A DNA stretch of 64,000 nucleotides from Clavulina sp. PMI_390 (lineage: Eukaryota; Basidiomycota; Agaricomycetes; Cantharellales; Hydnaceae): the NCBI GenBank assembly GCA_015039315.1, contig WIDE01000040.1, positions 103,287 through 167,286 on the forward strand, written 5' to 3'. Numbering within the stretch: position 1 is the first letter of the stretch; the number at the start of each line of letters is the position of its first letter. Below the pieces are notes generated by a model, which did no database searches, was not told where the DNA came from, and saw only the letters and a list, made by a program, of their open reading frames with translations. The translations under genes were made by a program, and so were the position numbers. This document shows, piece by piece, positions 1-9,592 of this stretch.

Positions 1-79
1 GGTTGTCCCTTTTTTCTTACGTGCTGTTAAGCTTGTCATTCTCACCTCGATCCTAAATTCATGCGCGCTCCAGCCAGTT

Positions 80-839
80 TTGCACGAGCCAGAAGTATCT
101 GCGCTCTTCTCTCATCCCTTCAAGTCTTTCCTGTCAACGACGTCACCTTTCCCCGATGGAAAGCACCATGCACCTCATCTCGTCGATCCTCGTTTGCCCC
201 CTGCCCGCGCACCGTCGTACGCCTCGTCGACAGCACACCTCGGTTCACTCATTCGTCAACGCCACGGCGCCCCAGGCTCAGAGACCGATGCCTTCCGCCC
301 TCTTCCACCGCCCCTCGCTCGCGAAAGCTCTGTGATCCCCGATCTCCCCAACTCGCCGGATCCCAAGAAGGCGGCTGTGGTGGGCTGGAAAAAGTTCCGC
401 GCGTCGTCAGAGCCGGAGCCTGCCCCTGGGGAAGAAGAAGACGCGAATGAGATGGAGTACTACTCGTATCGCGATATACAGTGGGGTCAGGGACCGGTGA
501 GGAACCATCGGTTCTTGACTGGGCGCGAGGACTATGGTATCAAACCCGTGTATGGGCTCACAGCGTACGTACACTCTCCTCTAAATGCTTGTTCCTCCAC
601 GCTTACTGGCACTTATGCAATTTGTGCATGCTTATGCATGTAGAACGATCTTGTTGCACGCTGCCATAGCAGGATACGACCGCGCTCCCGACTTTGTGCA
701 GTTTGCTCCAGGAGAGAAGTCCGTACAAGATCGCTTAATCTACGCGCTCGAGAATACGCCGGTGCTCAAGCTTGCTGTTGAGCAAGAAAAGAAGGAGCGC
801 GAGGAGAAGCAGCGTCAGCCGGCCAAGAGCCGTTTGTGA
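80..839 (+). CDS. hypothetical protein, two exons
   Basis: CDS join(80..564,644..839), 226 aa. The intron starts GTACGT and ends GTAG and keeps phase (161 codons plus 2 nt, then 196 nt). The N-terminal half is Pro/Ser/Ala-rich and looks disordered. The C-terminal half is more ordered: a Tyr/Arg/Gly stretch (EYYSYRDIQWGQGP), a small Ala/Ile segment across the splice (LTATILLHAAIAGYD) and a Lys/Glu tail ending in KSRL. I recognise no family. The N-terminus is uncertain: the gene lies at the window edge, and an exon to the left could supply the true start. A second frame over 160-330 also reads Arg/Ser/Ala-rich like a mitochondrial presequence but stops before the conserved-looking part, so I do not use it. 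Confidence 0.6.
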
Positions 840-1464
840 TGTACTACTGCAGTATTCGTCCTGTGCTTTTCTTTTTTGAGTCATTTTTTTGTTTTTCTAC
901 AGTACCAGTTATGAACCCAATACGATTGTGTTTTCGCTAAGTGATCTCTTGATGTCTTGCCTTCGGGCGCTGAATCTTCGGGCAGGAACGTCGAGTCACA
1001 CTGTCACAAATGTGACCACGTTCCCGCCATCTCTCTCCGACTGTCTCAGTTCAGACTATGCTGGAGGTAACTGCCTCCAATACTATACGTTTCTACGAGA
1101 GAAGCTGCTAGGTCATGATGAACCAGTCCTGAAACGATGACTGACACCTCGACGAAAGAGGAGGATAACCGTCCTTGGTTCTGGGCGGGGTCTGACACCG
1201 CGGATCAGGAATTCTACCACGTGGTGTCTCTTCCAAGCCATGACACCACCGCATGTGTCCTGGTGTGATCATTCGTCCTCCGTGAGGTCTCTAGATTCTC
1301 TTCATTGTCATAATCATTCCGAGTGACGGCTCTGTGAAACCGTAACATTTTATTGAATAGCACACACCCTTCATCTTCCTCTTTCCCGACCACGGTACCT
1401 CTACCTCTGCTCTAGCTGCTCTTTTCGATCTTAGGACCATCACCTCTGCTCATCTTAATCGTTA
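840..1464. promoter_or_regulatory. intergenic region and upstream region of F-box gene 1
   Basis: No coding feature recognised. The last ~270 bases (about 1190-1464) are closely repeated before F-box gene 2 (about 3018-3295). Both copies contain the start CCGCGGATCAG, the string TGTGAAACCGTA, ATTGAATAGCACA, a CT-rich leader with CCTCTACCTCT, and TTAGGACCATC shortly before the start codon. These are candidate promoter and 5' leader sequences. Confidence 0.5.
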
Positions 1465-2723
1465 ATGGCGCTGCTTTGCCGAATCTTTCCTCGTTTACCG
1501 CCCACACCAGTCACTCTCGCACCTGTGGTGCAGCAAAGAGTCACAATCAAGGACCTCTCTGTCGAGATACTGTTCATGATTGTGTCTCATATATCTCGTG
1601 AGGACCTTGGGAATCTAGCTCAAGTTAACCATGGCTTCAATTCTCTTCTCACTCGCCGACTATGGAGTACGTCCAGGCTTGTCCTTGATTCTTACTCGCC
1701 CGCATAACACTAACCGCGCGAATTTATCAAGCTTCCGTGAGAATAAATCTCCAAGCCGATCCAGGAACTACATATGGTGCTTTCACTCGCTTCTTCCAAT
1801 TTGTTGCCCGCGATCAAGTCAGAGCACAAAACTTACGCGAGCTTACTTTGATCATGAAGCTCGGCCGATACCGCTCTACCCGTCATTCGATTGGCCAGAT
1901 CGGAAAGGCGCTACATCTCCTCCCAAACCTCCAGCTGCTGCATATCAGACACTCTGACCGTCATATCCCGAATATGCTCTGCCATCCCCCTCTTGGCCAG
2001 CCTTGGCCCTTTAAGCTTCGCGCCTTTGCTTGCTTACTCAAACACCCCGAAGAAATCATCCCGTTCCTTCACCAGCAGCCCTCTATCGAGGACTGCAACA
2101 TCCTATCAGCCTACGGGTCTCCAGGGGAGCGGTCACCATGTTTGGATCTGGCTCCTTTTGCAGTATCACTCCCCCACATCCGCCGCATTTCGTGCTCCTG
2201 GAAATGGTTCAAACCATTTTTTCAGGGTCGTGATCTCCTTTTTGTTGGATTTGATGTCACGCACGATCTCCTGGAGAACGCAGCCCAACGTTCAAACTCT
2301 ACGCAACTGCAGCCTGGCACCATTAACTCCGAGCAAGTTCGAGTTTGCGTGACTGGCGAAAGCAATCTCCTGCATTGGCTACCCCAATTAATTCAGCAGG
2401 ACGTTGGCGTGCAGCTCCAGAGCATCCGAACACTCTTGTTTGAAGGGTATTCGCCTCTTACCCGGCTCGTCGCTGATACCCTTACCAATCCTTCTTCTTT
2501 CCCGAATTTGGAGGAAATCCGTTGGCGCTGGTTTCGCTCCCATCCCACAGAGCTGGAAGAACCCAAAATAGCCGAGGTTGCGAGATTCTGCGCTTCTCGT
2601 AACCCAAAACTTCAACTGATCAAATTTGGATTGCTGAGCGTGCTGTCTCCTTTCGGACAAATTGAGCGAGTTTGGAGGAGGGACCGTGATAATGGCTCAT
2701 TTCACGAGGTCTACGTAGACTAG
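1465..2723 (+). CDS. F-box protein, copy 1 of a tandem array
   Basis: CDS join(1465..1666,1732..2723), 397 aa. The F-box sits at about residues 27-67 (start TIKDLSVEILFMIVSHISRE, end LTRRLWTSVRI). The single intron lies inside the codon after the conserved LW pair and is in the same place in all three local copies. In known families the F-box binds Skp1 of an SCF ubiquitin ligase and the C-terminal region selects the substrate. Here the C-terminal ~330 aa have Leu/Ile-rich stretches (ALHLLPNLQLLHI, IRTLLFEGYSPLTRL) that suggest a degenerate LRR-like fold; this is inference. It ends near RVWRRDRDNGSFHEV. Closest relative in the window is the pseudogene copy 2, with which it also shares upstream sequence. 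Confidence 0.88.
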
Positions 2724-3295
2724 ATCTTTAATACAAGCATCTTATCGACCCAATCTCTCCTAGTTTTTGACTCGAGCCTTGATGTTCTGGCTAGCTCGAA
2801 TGTGGTGACCTCACTCTGTCACACTGGCAGCTGTGCCACAGCTGAACACGGTCAGTGACCTTGTTCCACCGCCTTTCCGTCTCCCTTCCCCTGTTTCTGT
2901 TCAACCATTCGGGAAGCAGTAAGTGCTATCCATCTCCAGGAAACAGCTATATGGGCTGCCGCTGCTGAAACAACTCCTGGACTTCTCGATGAAAAAGAGA
3001 GACACCAGTAGTCGCTCGCACCGCGGATCAGCAAATCCAACACCTGGTGTCACTTCCAAGTTATGACATCACGACATGTCTCTTGGTATGATTAGCCGTC
3101 CTCCGTGATGCGCCTAGATCCGATTGGGTGTCACAATTATCATCATGTCCTTATCGCGAGTGAAGGCCCTGTGAAACCGTATATTGAATAGCACATACCT
3201 TTCATCCACCTCTCTCTCAACCACGGCGCCTCTACCTCTATTCTAGCTACTCGCTGTAGTTTTAGGACCATCGCCTCTGCTCATATTAACTGCTG
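2724..3295. promoter_or_regulatory. intergenic region between F-box copies 1 and 2
   Basis: Holds the 3' end of copy 1 and the upstream region of copy 2. Positions 2828-2844 form a perfect inverted repeat: CAGCTGTG, one base, CACAGCTG, carrying two CAGCTG E-box cores. About 3018-3295 is the duplicated upstream block also found at 1190-1464. No gene recognised. Confidence 0.45.
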
Positions 3296-4238
3296 ATGAC
3301 GCTGCTTTGCCGAATCTTTCCTCGTTTATCGCGCAGGCCAGCCGTTCCCACAAGTGTGGTGCAGCAAAGAGTCACAATCAAGGACCTCCCTGTCGAGATA
3401 TTGCTCATGATAGTGGCTCATATATCTCGTTGGGGCATTAGGAGTCTGGCTCAGGTCGATCACGAGTTTAATTCTTTTCTCACTCGCCGACTATGGAGTA
3501 CGTCCAGGCTCGTTCTTATCCTTTACCGGCTAGCGAACATTAATCACATATATCTACCTAGCCTCCGTGAAGATTAATTTTATCAGGGACTGCGGGAGTA
3601 CATATAAAACGTTCGCTCGCTTCTTTCAGTTCGCTGCCCGCGATGGGAAACAACCACGACAGTTGGACCCTACTCCTTTTAGAGGAGTGCTCCCCGAGGT
3701 ACGCCATCTTTCGTGCTCCTTGGATTGGGCCGCCAAGTTTGCTATGCAGGAGCGGCACCTTCAGTCATTGACGGTGAACATTACACCTTACATTCTGCAG
3801 GAAGCAGCACAGTATCTAGATCGCCCATCGTCACTCGGCACCACTTCAGCAGACCTCGTTAGAGTTTGCATGACGGGAGAATCTGGCCCTCTGCATCTAA
3901 TACCCCAAGTCATTGAGCTAGACGTTGGCGTGAAACTGCGTACCGTTCGAACCCTCATCGTTGAGGCCCGGCGCTCACCCCCCACATTATCAATCGCCGA
4001 GGCTATCTCCAGCAACTCTCTCCCATCCCTGGAGAGGCTCGAATGATATTGGATTCCCTCCGAGAGCACCGAGCTCGCTCGGTCTGGTGTTGAAGACTTC
4101 GCAAAATTGTGTGCCGCTCAGAATCCCAAGCTTCAGCTCGTGATCTTTGGCTTCCTGGGGTGGACCTGGTACATTACGCACGTTAGGCGGGTATGGAAAA
4201 GATTTGGTGATAGCCCGTCGCTTGTAGAAGTTAAATGA
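3296..4238 (+). pseudogene. F-box protein copy 2, decayed
   Basis: Ancestral exons join(3296..3497,3562..4238). Exon 1 has an intact F-box (KDLPVEILLMIVAHISR) and the same 202-nt length and splice site as copy 1. Two lesions break it. First, after FFQFAARD the protein jumps to LDPTPF, dropping about 103 residues present in copies 1 and 3 (roughly 310 nt, frame kept). Second, TGA at 4044-4046 replaces a Trp codon: copies 1 and 3 read IRWRWF and LHWYWF where this copy reads LE-stop-YWI. The homologous frame continues without further stops to TGA at 4236-4238 (KLCAAQNPKLQLVIFGF, VWKRF), so the nonsense change looks recent. A truncated F-box product ending at 4046 remains possible. Confidence 0.85.
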
Positions 4239-5289
4239 CGCTGAACCCAATCACTGTTATGATTGCTTTTGTATCGTATTCCATGTATTTATTGGCCTAG
4301 ATCCTGTTAGAGTAGTACGCTCGCAAGTCCACCAGCTCGCGTGCTCTTGAAATTTGGCCCATGCAGCTGTGCAAGTTGGCACCTTCAGCTATTGACAACA
4401 GTCAGATCGCTCACCATCAATTCCCTGCCATTCCAGCGGAAGACATGAACGAAGCATGCGATCTTCAGCACCGAGTTCCTCGATCGTTCGGCTGTACTTT
4501 GGTGTACAGCTACAAACACTCGAATAATTGCTGCTGTGCTTTTTCTCTGCTTTCTTATTATAATTTTAATTGTCTCCTCTCTACCTATTGAGCCACGGTC
4601 AATGTGTTATCATGTTCTACATCAGGTACCTCCAATCTTAGGGTGTTAACGTCAAGCCAGCACGACCAAAGCCAGCATTAGACAGCAACCAGCTCGATAA
4701 AAAAAAATGAGACAACTGAGGGCGTTGATGTCAAGCCCCGCCTCCCTATTTAAGCGATCCTGGAAGCAGAACTCATGCTCTAGGGCACAATGTTTAAGGA
4801 AATTGGAATAATGCCATACTAGCCGCGCGCTAGAGCCTACGAGCTGAATCCGCGGTGGTGTTGGTATTAATTTGCGGGAGGTTCCACTGGCATTGTCTCG
4901 GACTCACGTGATACGAAATCAATCCCGTCATAGCCACACCTCTATTCTGGTGCAGGCTGGCGTTGGTTATCTCCTCGAGAGCGGCTACTGGACCGCTGGC
5001 AGATACGATCACTAAATCTTTCCGCGAATGAGTCGTTACGAGACGCATAAGCGGTCACAGGTCCCTTCCGTGATGGGCGAGGATTCGATCGCGCGGTATC
5101 GTCACCACATCGGATGTAACTCTACGGATCTACCGCTTTCCGCGATCTGTCGAGGTGGTAAGCATATAACAGGTTCATAGCTTTGGCTCAATTGCATACT
5201 CGCATCATAGTCTTCGCCCCCTCCTTCCGCCAAGTACAATTGCCCCCACTGGCAGTGAATTCGTTTGCTTTGTCACCGAGACCTCAGCT
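4239..5289. other. 1-kb intergenic region before F-box copy 3
   Basis: No coding feature recognised on either strand. Contains a short AT-rich run (nine A around 4700) and a loose direct repeat, GTTAACGTCAAGCC near 4650 and GTTGATGTCAAGCC near 4725. It does not share the duplicated upstream block of copies 1 and 2, suggesting copy 3 has an older or different promoter. Confidence 0.35.
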
Positions 5290-6554
5290 ATGTTGTTTCG
5301 CCCCTCGGTGCTGCTGCTACTGCTTCCCCGATCGCCTACTAGCCCCTCGCGCGTTCGAACCCTTCCTGTGCCTTTAACGCTGGGCGGAACTACTATCAAG
5401 GACCTACCTATAGAAGTATTGTTACTCATCGTGTCTCATATCCCCCGCAAGGATCTCGGGCTTCTGGCTCAGGTCGACCGCGATTTCAACTCTTTTCTTA
5501 GTCGTCAACTATGGAGTAAGTCCTCACTCAATCGTGGGTTTAGAGCGACTGCACGAAGCTGATAAGCAACCGTTGGGTAGCGTCTATTAAAATTGATCTT
5601 TTTGTCGATCCCGGAAGCACATACACGACATTCACTCGCTTTCTGCAGTTTGCTACCCGCGATCCCCTTCGAGCACAAAACTTACGCGAATTGACTTTGA
5701 TCATGAAACCTGGCCGATATCGTTCTACTCGACACTCAATCGGACAAGTCGCGAAGGCCCTCCAGCTTCTCCCAAACCTCCAGCAGCTACAGATCGAATA
5801 TGAAGAATACGACCCCAACATCTCGAAAATGCTCTGCCACCCTCCAGGCGATCAGCCATGGCCGTTCAAACTTCACACCTTTTCATACGAATTCAAATAC
5901 TCTGAAGAAATCCTCCCGTTTCTTAGTCAACAGCCCTCTATTGAGGTCTGCAATCTCCTGCCTGTATTCACCTACGCGCGAATAAGATCTCCTCGTCTGG
6001 ACAAGGAGTTGCAGGACGTGATACTCCCTAATATCCGCCAAGTCGCTTGCTCATGGGAATGGGTGAACATTGTTTTCCTCGGTCGAGCGCTACTTTCGCT
6101 GGAATTTGACGTCACGCCTGACCTGCTGAAGAAAGCAGAGCAAGTTTCAGACCCCATCCAACCTGGGACTACTACAGCGGAGCAACTTCAAGTTTACATA
6201 ACCCGCGATACTAATCTTCTCCATTTACTGCCTCGAGTTATTCAACACGAAGTCGGCGTACGGCTTCACGGCATTCGAACTCTCGTCTTGGAGGCGTACT
6301 CGGCACCTACACAATTCCTGGCTAACACTCTCACCGAGTGTTCCTCGTTCTCGGGGCTAGAAGAGCTTCACTGGTACTGGTTTTGCCCAGAGCTTGGTGA
6401 TCATAGGCTTGACAAGATTGCAAAGCTCTGTGCTGCTCGAAACCAGAACCTTCAGCTTATAGAATTTGGCGCGTTTGGGAAGACTGCTCGCGCGCGGGAC
6501 AGGAGGCGGGTGTGGAAGAGGGATCGCAAAAATGATTTATTCAGAGAGGTCTAG
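5290..6554 (+). CDS. F-box protein, copy 3 of the tandem array
   Basis: CDS join(5290..5515,5581..6554), 399 aa. The F-box spans about residues 36-75 (TIKDLPIEVLLLIVSHIPRK to SRQLW), split by a GTAAGT/GGGTAG intron at the family position. The C-terminal region aligns end to end with copy 1: GRYRSTRHSIGQ, MLCHPP, QPWPFKL, LPFLSQQPSIE, LEELHWYWF and RRRVWKRDRK are shared or nearly so. Copy 3 keeps both the ~100-aa block and the Trp lost in copy 2, so it serves as an outgroup for the pseudogene. Likely an SCF substrate receptor by family; substrate unknown. The N-terminus before the F-box differs from copies 1 and 2 and its start could be further upstream. Confidence 0.87.
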
Positions 6555-6950
6555 GTAGATTAACTTTACGTCCTTTACATTGTATCTCTTCTTCACTCGA
6601 TAGTGCGCAATACGTAGCCCCTTACCGATGCGCCGTTGAAAGATTCTTGGGAGACTCCATGCATTGCCGAAATATATCAATCTAGTTGCAGCCCTCATAA
6701 ATGTACATGGGTCTATGTTCATCACAAGGATTATTGACAGTGTTACCTCGGCGGCTCCTGAAAACTTAATGTCCTGCGCACCGCTTATCCTTCTACTTCC
6801 TCCCGCTTCGGCATGGGTCTGGTGAAGGCTAGAGAGGAGATGATAGATCAAATCTGCTCATCCCAGTTTGACGGCTATATTGAAGCGAATAAATGTACAC
6901 AGCGCGCTAACAAGCACAAAGGCATGGGCGCGCAATTACACTGAGTGTCG
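6555..6950. other. convergent 3' flank
   Basis: Space between the ends of F-box copy 3 (+) and the cyclophilin gene (-). Presumed 3' untranslated sequence of both; nothing else seen. Confidence 0.4.
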
Positions 6951-8620
6951 CTATCTTGAAGGGCGATCCCTGTCGCGGTGCCGTGGATGATCCCTATCCC
7001 TGTCTCTATCTCGATGAGAGTCCCTGTCCCTATTTCTGTCATCGCGACGATCGCGATCTCTGTCGCGCGAAGGAGGAGACCTCGACCGCCGTCGATCATC
7101 TCTCCTATAATCATCCCTCCTACTATCATTCCGACTGCTACCTCCATGTCGAGACGATGACGCAGGGGCATCATCAAACACCATGTCGTAATCACCGCCT
7201 CGCCTCGCGCCCGGACTCGAGTCACGGTATCGGCGAGCAGCTTGGAGGTCGTTGCGCCCGCCAAAGCCAGAGCCGCCGCCTCCTCGACCCCGCCCACGAC
7301 CACCTCCGCGACCAGAGAGACCTTGTCCGGCACGAAGGGAAGCTTCGCCCCATGAGCCACCGATGCGAGCAACGGATTGCGAGCTAGTAACAAAGATGTG
7401 TTGTCAGTAACGAGGCGTAAGGGTCATGAAATGAGTGCTCACAAGTCAACCCATATCCGGCGATCGTCCACAAGGACGTTTTGCATTTTGAAGTAGGCCT
7501 ATTATTTAATTGGTAGTCAGACGTATGAAGAGTGAGTAGTGAGAGTGAAAAAGAATTCACGAACCTGCTCCGCCTCTTCCCGTTTGTCGAATTCAATGAA
7601 AGCATACTGGAGCGAGTCACCCGTCTTTTTATCTCGGATAACCTGACAGCTCATAATCGTCCCGAACCTCGAGAAAATCAACTCGAGATCCTCATCGCGG
7701 GTGACGCTGTTGAGCTTGCACACGAAGAGGACGTTCTCGGGTGGTCGCACGTTCGCGAAGGGAAGGTCGCCAACCATTTCGAGGGTGAGAGCTGAGGCTT
7801 TGGCAGCTTTTTCGCGTCGTTGCTTCTCGGCTTCGTCCTCGTCGAGCTCCTCCAGCGGGTCTTCATCATCTCGGATGCGGACGTGGTCCAGGTCCAGGTC
7901 TGGAGGACGAGTGGGAGAGGCGGGAGGTATAATGAGGGCCTCGGGATCTGGGAAAGGATCATCTGGGAGAGAAATATCGAGTCAGTGAATAAACCAGTAT
8001 CGTGTTATGAGCTGCGCGAGACATACCGAGGACAATGACATGTCGTATCCGGACATCCTTGAGAGGACGCCCTTGCGAGTCGACGTAGACCTCACTGAGC
8101 TTGTCGAGGACGTCCAATCCTTCAAGAACATGCCCAAAGACAGCGTGCTTCCCATCAAGATACTCAATGTTGTCGGCAAGAGTGATGAAGAACTGGCTAC
8201 CGCAACCTCCCAGACTGTGACCATCAGGAGAAGGCGCAATCGCCATAGAAACTGTTCCCTTTGCCTTGTGTTTGAGACGGGGCAATAGTTCGGGCATGAA
8301 GTATCGAGGTGGGCGTTGGCTCTCTGGAACACCAGCGGTCGGGGCCATGTACGATGCAGCACTCTCGCCACCAGTACCAGTGGCCGTAGGGTCACCTGCT
8401 TGCGCTATGAAGTCTTTGGATACTGTATATTCGGAGTTGATATCATTGAGTGAGGCATAAACACGCACAACGAGGAAGGCCACTCACCATTGAAGAAAGC
8501 ATTGAGATTGTAGTAGTAGACTTTACACAGTTTCAGAAAGTTTTCGCACGTCCTTGGGCATGCATCGACTTCGAGATCGATTACTATGTCCCCAAGCGAC
8601 GTTTCAAACAGCACAGACAT
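6951..8620 (-). CDS. peptidyl-prolyl isomerase-like 4 (cyclophilin-RRM protein)
   Basis: CDS complement(join(6951..7383,7443..7498,7565..7962,8027..8422,8488..8620)), 471 aa. Cyclophilin domain at residues 1-175: [60 protein letters not shown]. An acidic linker is followed by an RRM at about 250-332, with RNP motifs LFVCKL and YAFIEF and the typical IWVDFSQSVARI continuation. The tail is Gly-rich then a dense Arg-Asp repeat (residues ~390-471). This order (PPIase, RRM, charged tail) is that of human PPIL4 and fission yeast Rct1-type cyclophilins, nuclear proteins tied to splicing and RNA polymerase II CTD phosphorylation. The position of the usual active-site Trp holds Tyr, as is common in this subfamily. 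Splice sites are all GT-AG and in phase. Confidence 0.94.
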
Positions 8621-9072
8621 GAAGTCCCCGGCTCAACAGAGGTTTGAGTCGGCTGAGCCCTAGTTGGGCAGCGTGGGAAACTAGCCAGACGGAACCGATA
8701 GGCCAAACAAACGTCGCGCCCAAGTTGTCCCAAATACAATTCTCGTCTTAAATCTCAATAAAGTGCATGCTCTTAGTTCTCGTGAGAACCCTTCAAAAGT
8801 CTAGATCCACCTCGTGAAACTCGCCCTGCATGACAACCTTATATGAAGCTTTTTACCCAGTGGCTTCATCGGCGCCGACCCCCGACTTTGAGAGTTCTTG
8901 CGCTCTGCCCACATAAACTCGGGTGCGGCTTGCCGATCACAAGGTAACACACGTCTCGGTGATACGTAAATCGATCACAGCAAAGGTATAAAGCGAGGTG
9001 TCCGCCAAGCCTATCTAAAAGCTTAAGCAATCCCTCAAGCTTCTTCTTCAAGTCTTCGCTCAATCGAAAACC
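8621..9072. promoter_or_regulatory. divergent promoter, cyclophilin / secreted protein
   Basis: 452 bp between two divergent start codons. A TATA box, TATAAA at 8987-8992, lies about 80 bp before the secreted-protein start and is followed by a leader rich in CTT and AAG. No comparable TATA was seen for the cyclophilin side. Confidence 0.5.
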
Positions 9073-9592
9073 ATGTTGTCTCGCGTTCAAGCTGTCGTTT
9101 TGGCCTTTGCTGCTGTGGCCGGTGTTCAAGCCCAGCCGTAAGTAGTCCGCAATGTGCTGCACCCTCTCTGACCGGACTGACCTCACGACTACTCTCGACA
9201 ACAGTAAATGCCCCATCACGGTGACTGACTTCTACTCCACGAGCACTTTCCTTTACCCATGCTGCACGACCACCACGACCATCGATGCCGGTGAGCGGTC
9301 CTCCCATGACTCCCTACCGTAGAATTGTGATAATTGACCAACTGTCCTGAAATTCTTAGTCACGACCTACACCCCCACTACCTGGGTCACCGTCTATCCC
9401 ACCACAACAGCCATTGCTGGCCGTGCTCTCAAAGCTCGCGAGAGCCCTTGCACCATCCCTCCCGTAACTACAAGCGTAGTTGCCCAAACGGCCGCGCCAA
9501 ACCCGTCGTCCACCTGGACCGTGACGGCGTATAGCAGCACAGTCACTGCCACACCTCCCGTTACCAAAACGACCACTGTATCCTCCTTCTAA
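9073..9592 (+). CDS. small secreted Thr-rich protein
   Basis: CDS join(9073..9137,9205..9290,9360..9592), 127 aa. The N-terminus is a clear signal peptide: MLSR, a hydrophobic core VQAVVLAFAAVAGV, then Q-A-Q, with likely cleavage around residue 20. The mature part is rich in Thr, Ser, Val and Pro (CCTTTTTIDA, VTTYTPTTWVTVYPTTTA) with four Cys in KCP, PCC and SPC contexts, and ends TTTVSSF. It has no GPI-type hydrophobic tail, so it is probably released. Likely heavily O-glycosylated. I recognise no family; small secreted cell-wall or effector-like protein is the best description. A TATA box precedes it. All three exons keep phase with GT-AG sites. Confidence 0.82.

Noticed and set aside
889..1140. 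83-codon plus-strand frame after the first gene
   Set aside because: Lies in the 3' flank and has no recognisable features.
6956..7387. 143-codon plus-strand frame antisense to the cyclophilin tail
   Set aside because: Shadow of the Arg-Asp repeat on the opposite strand.
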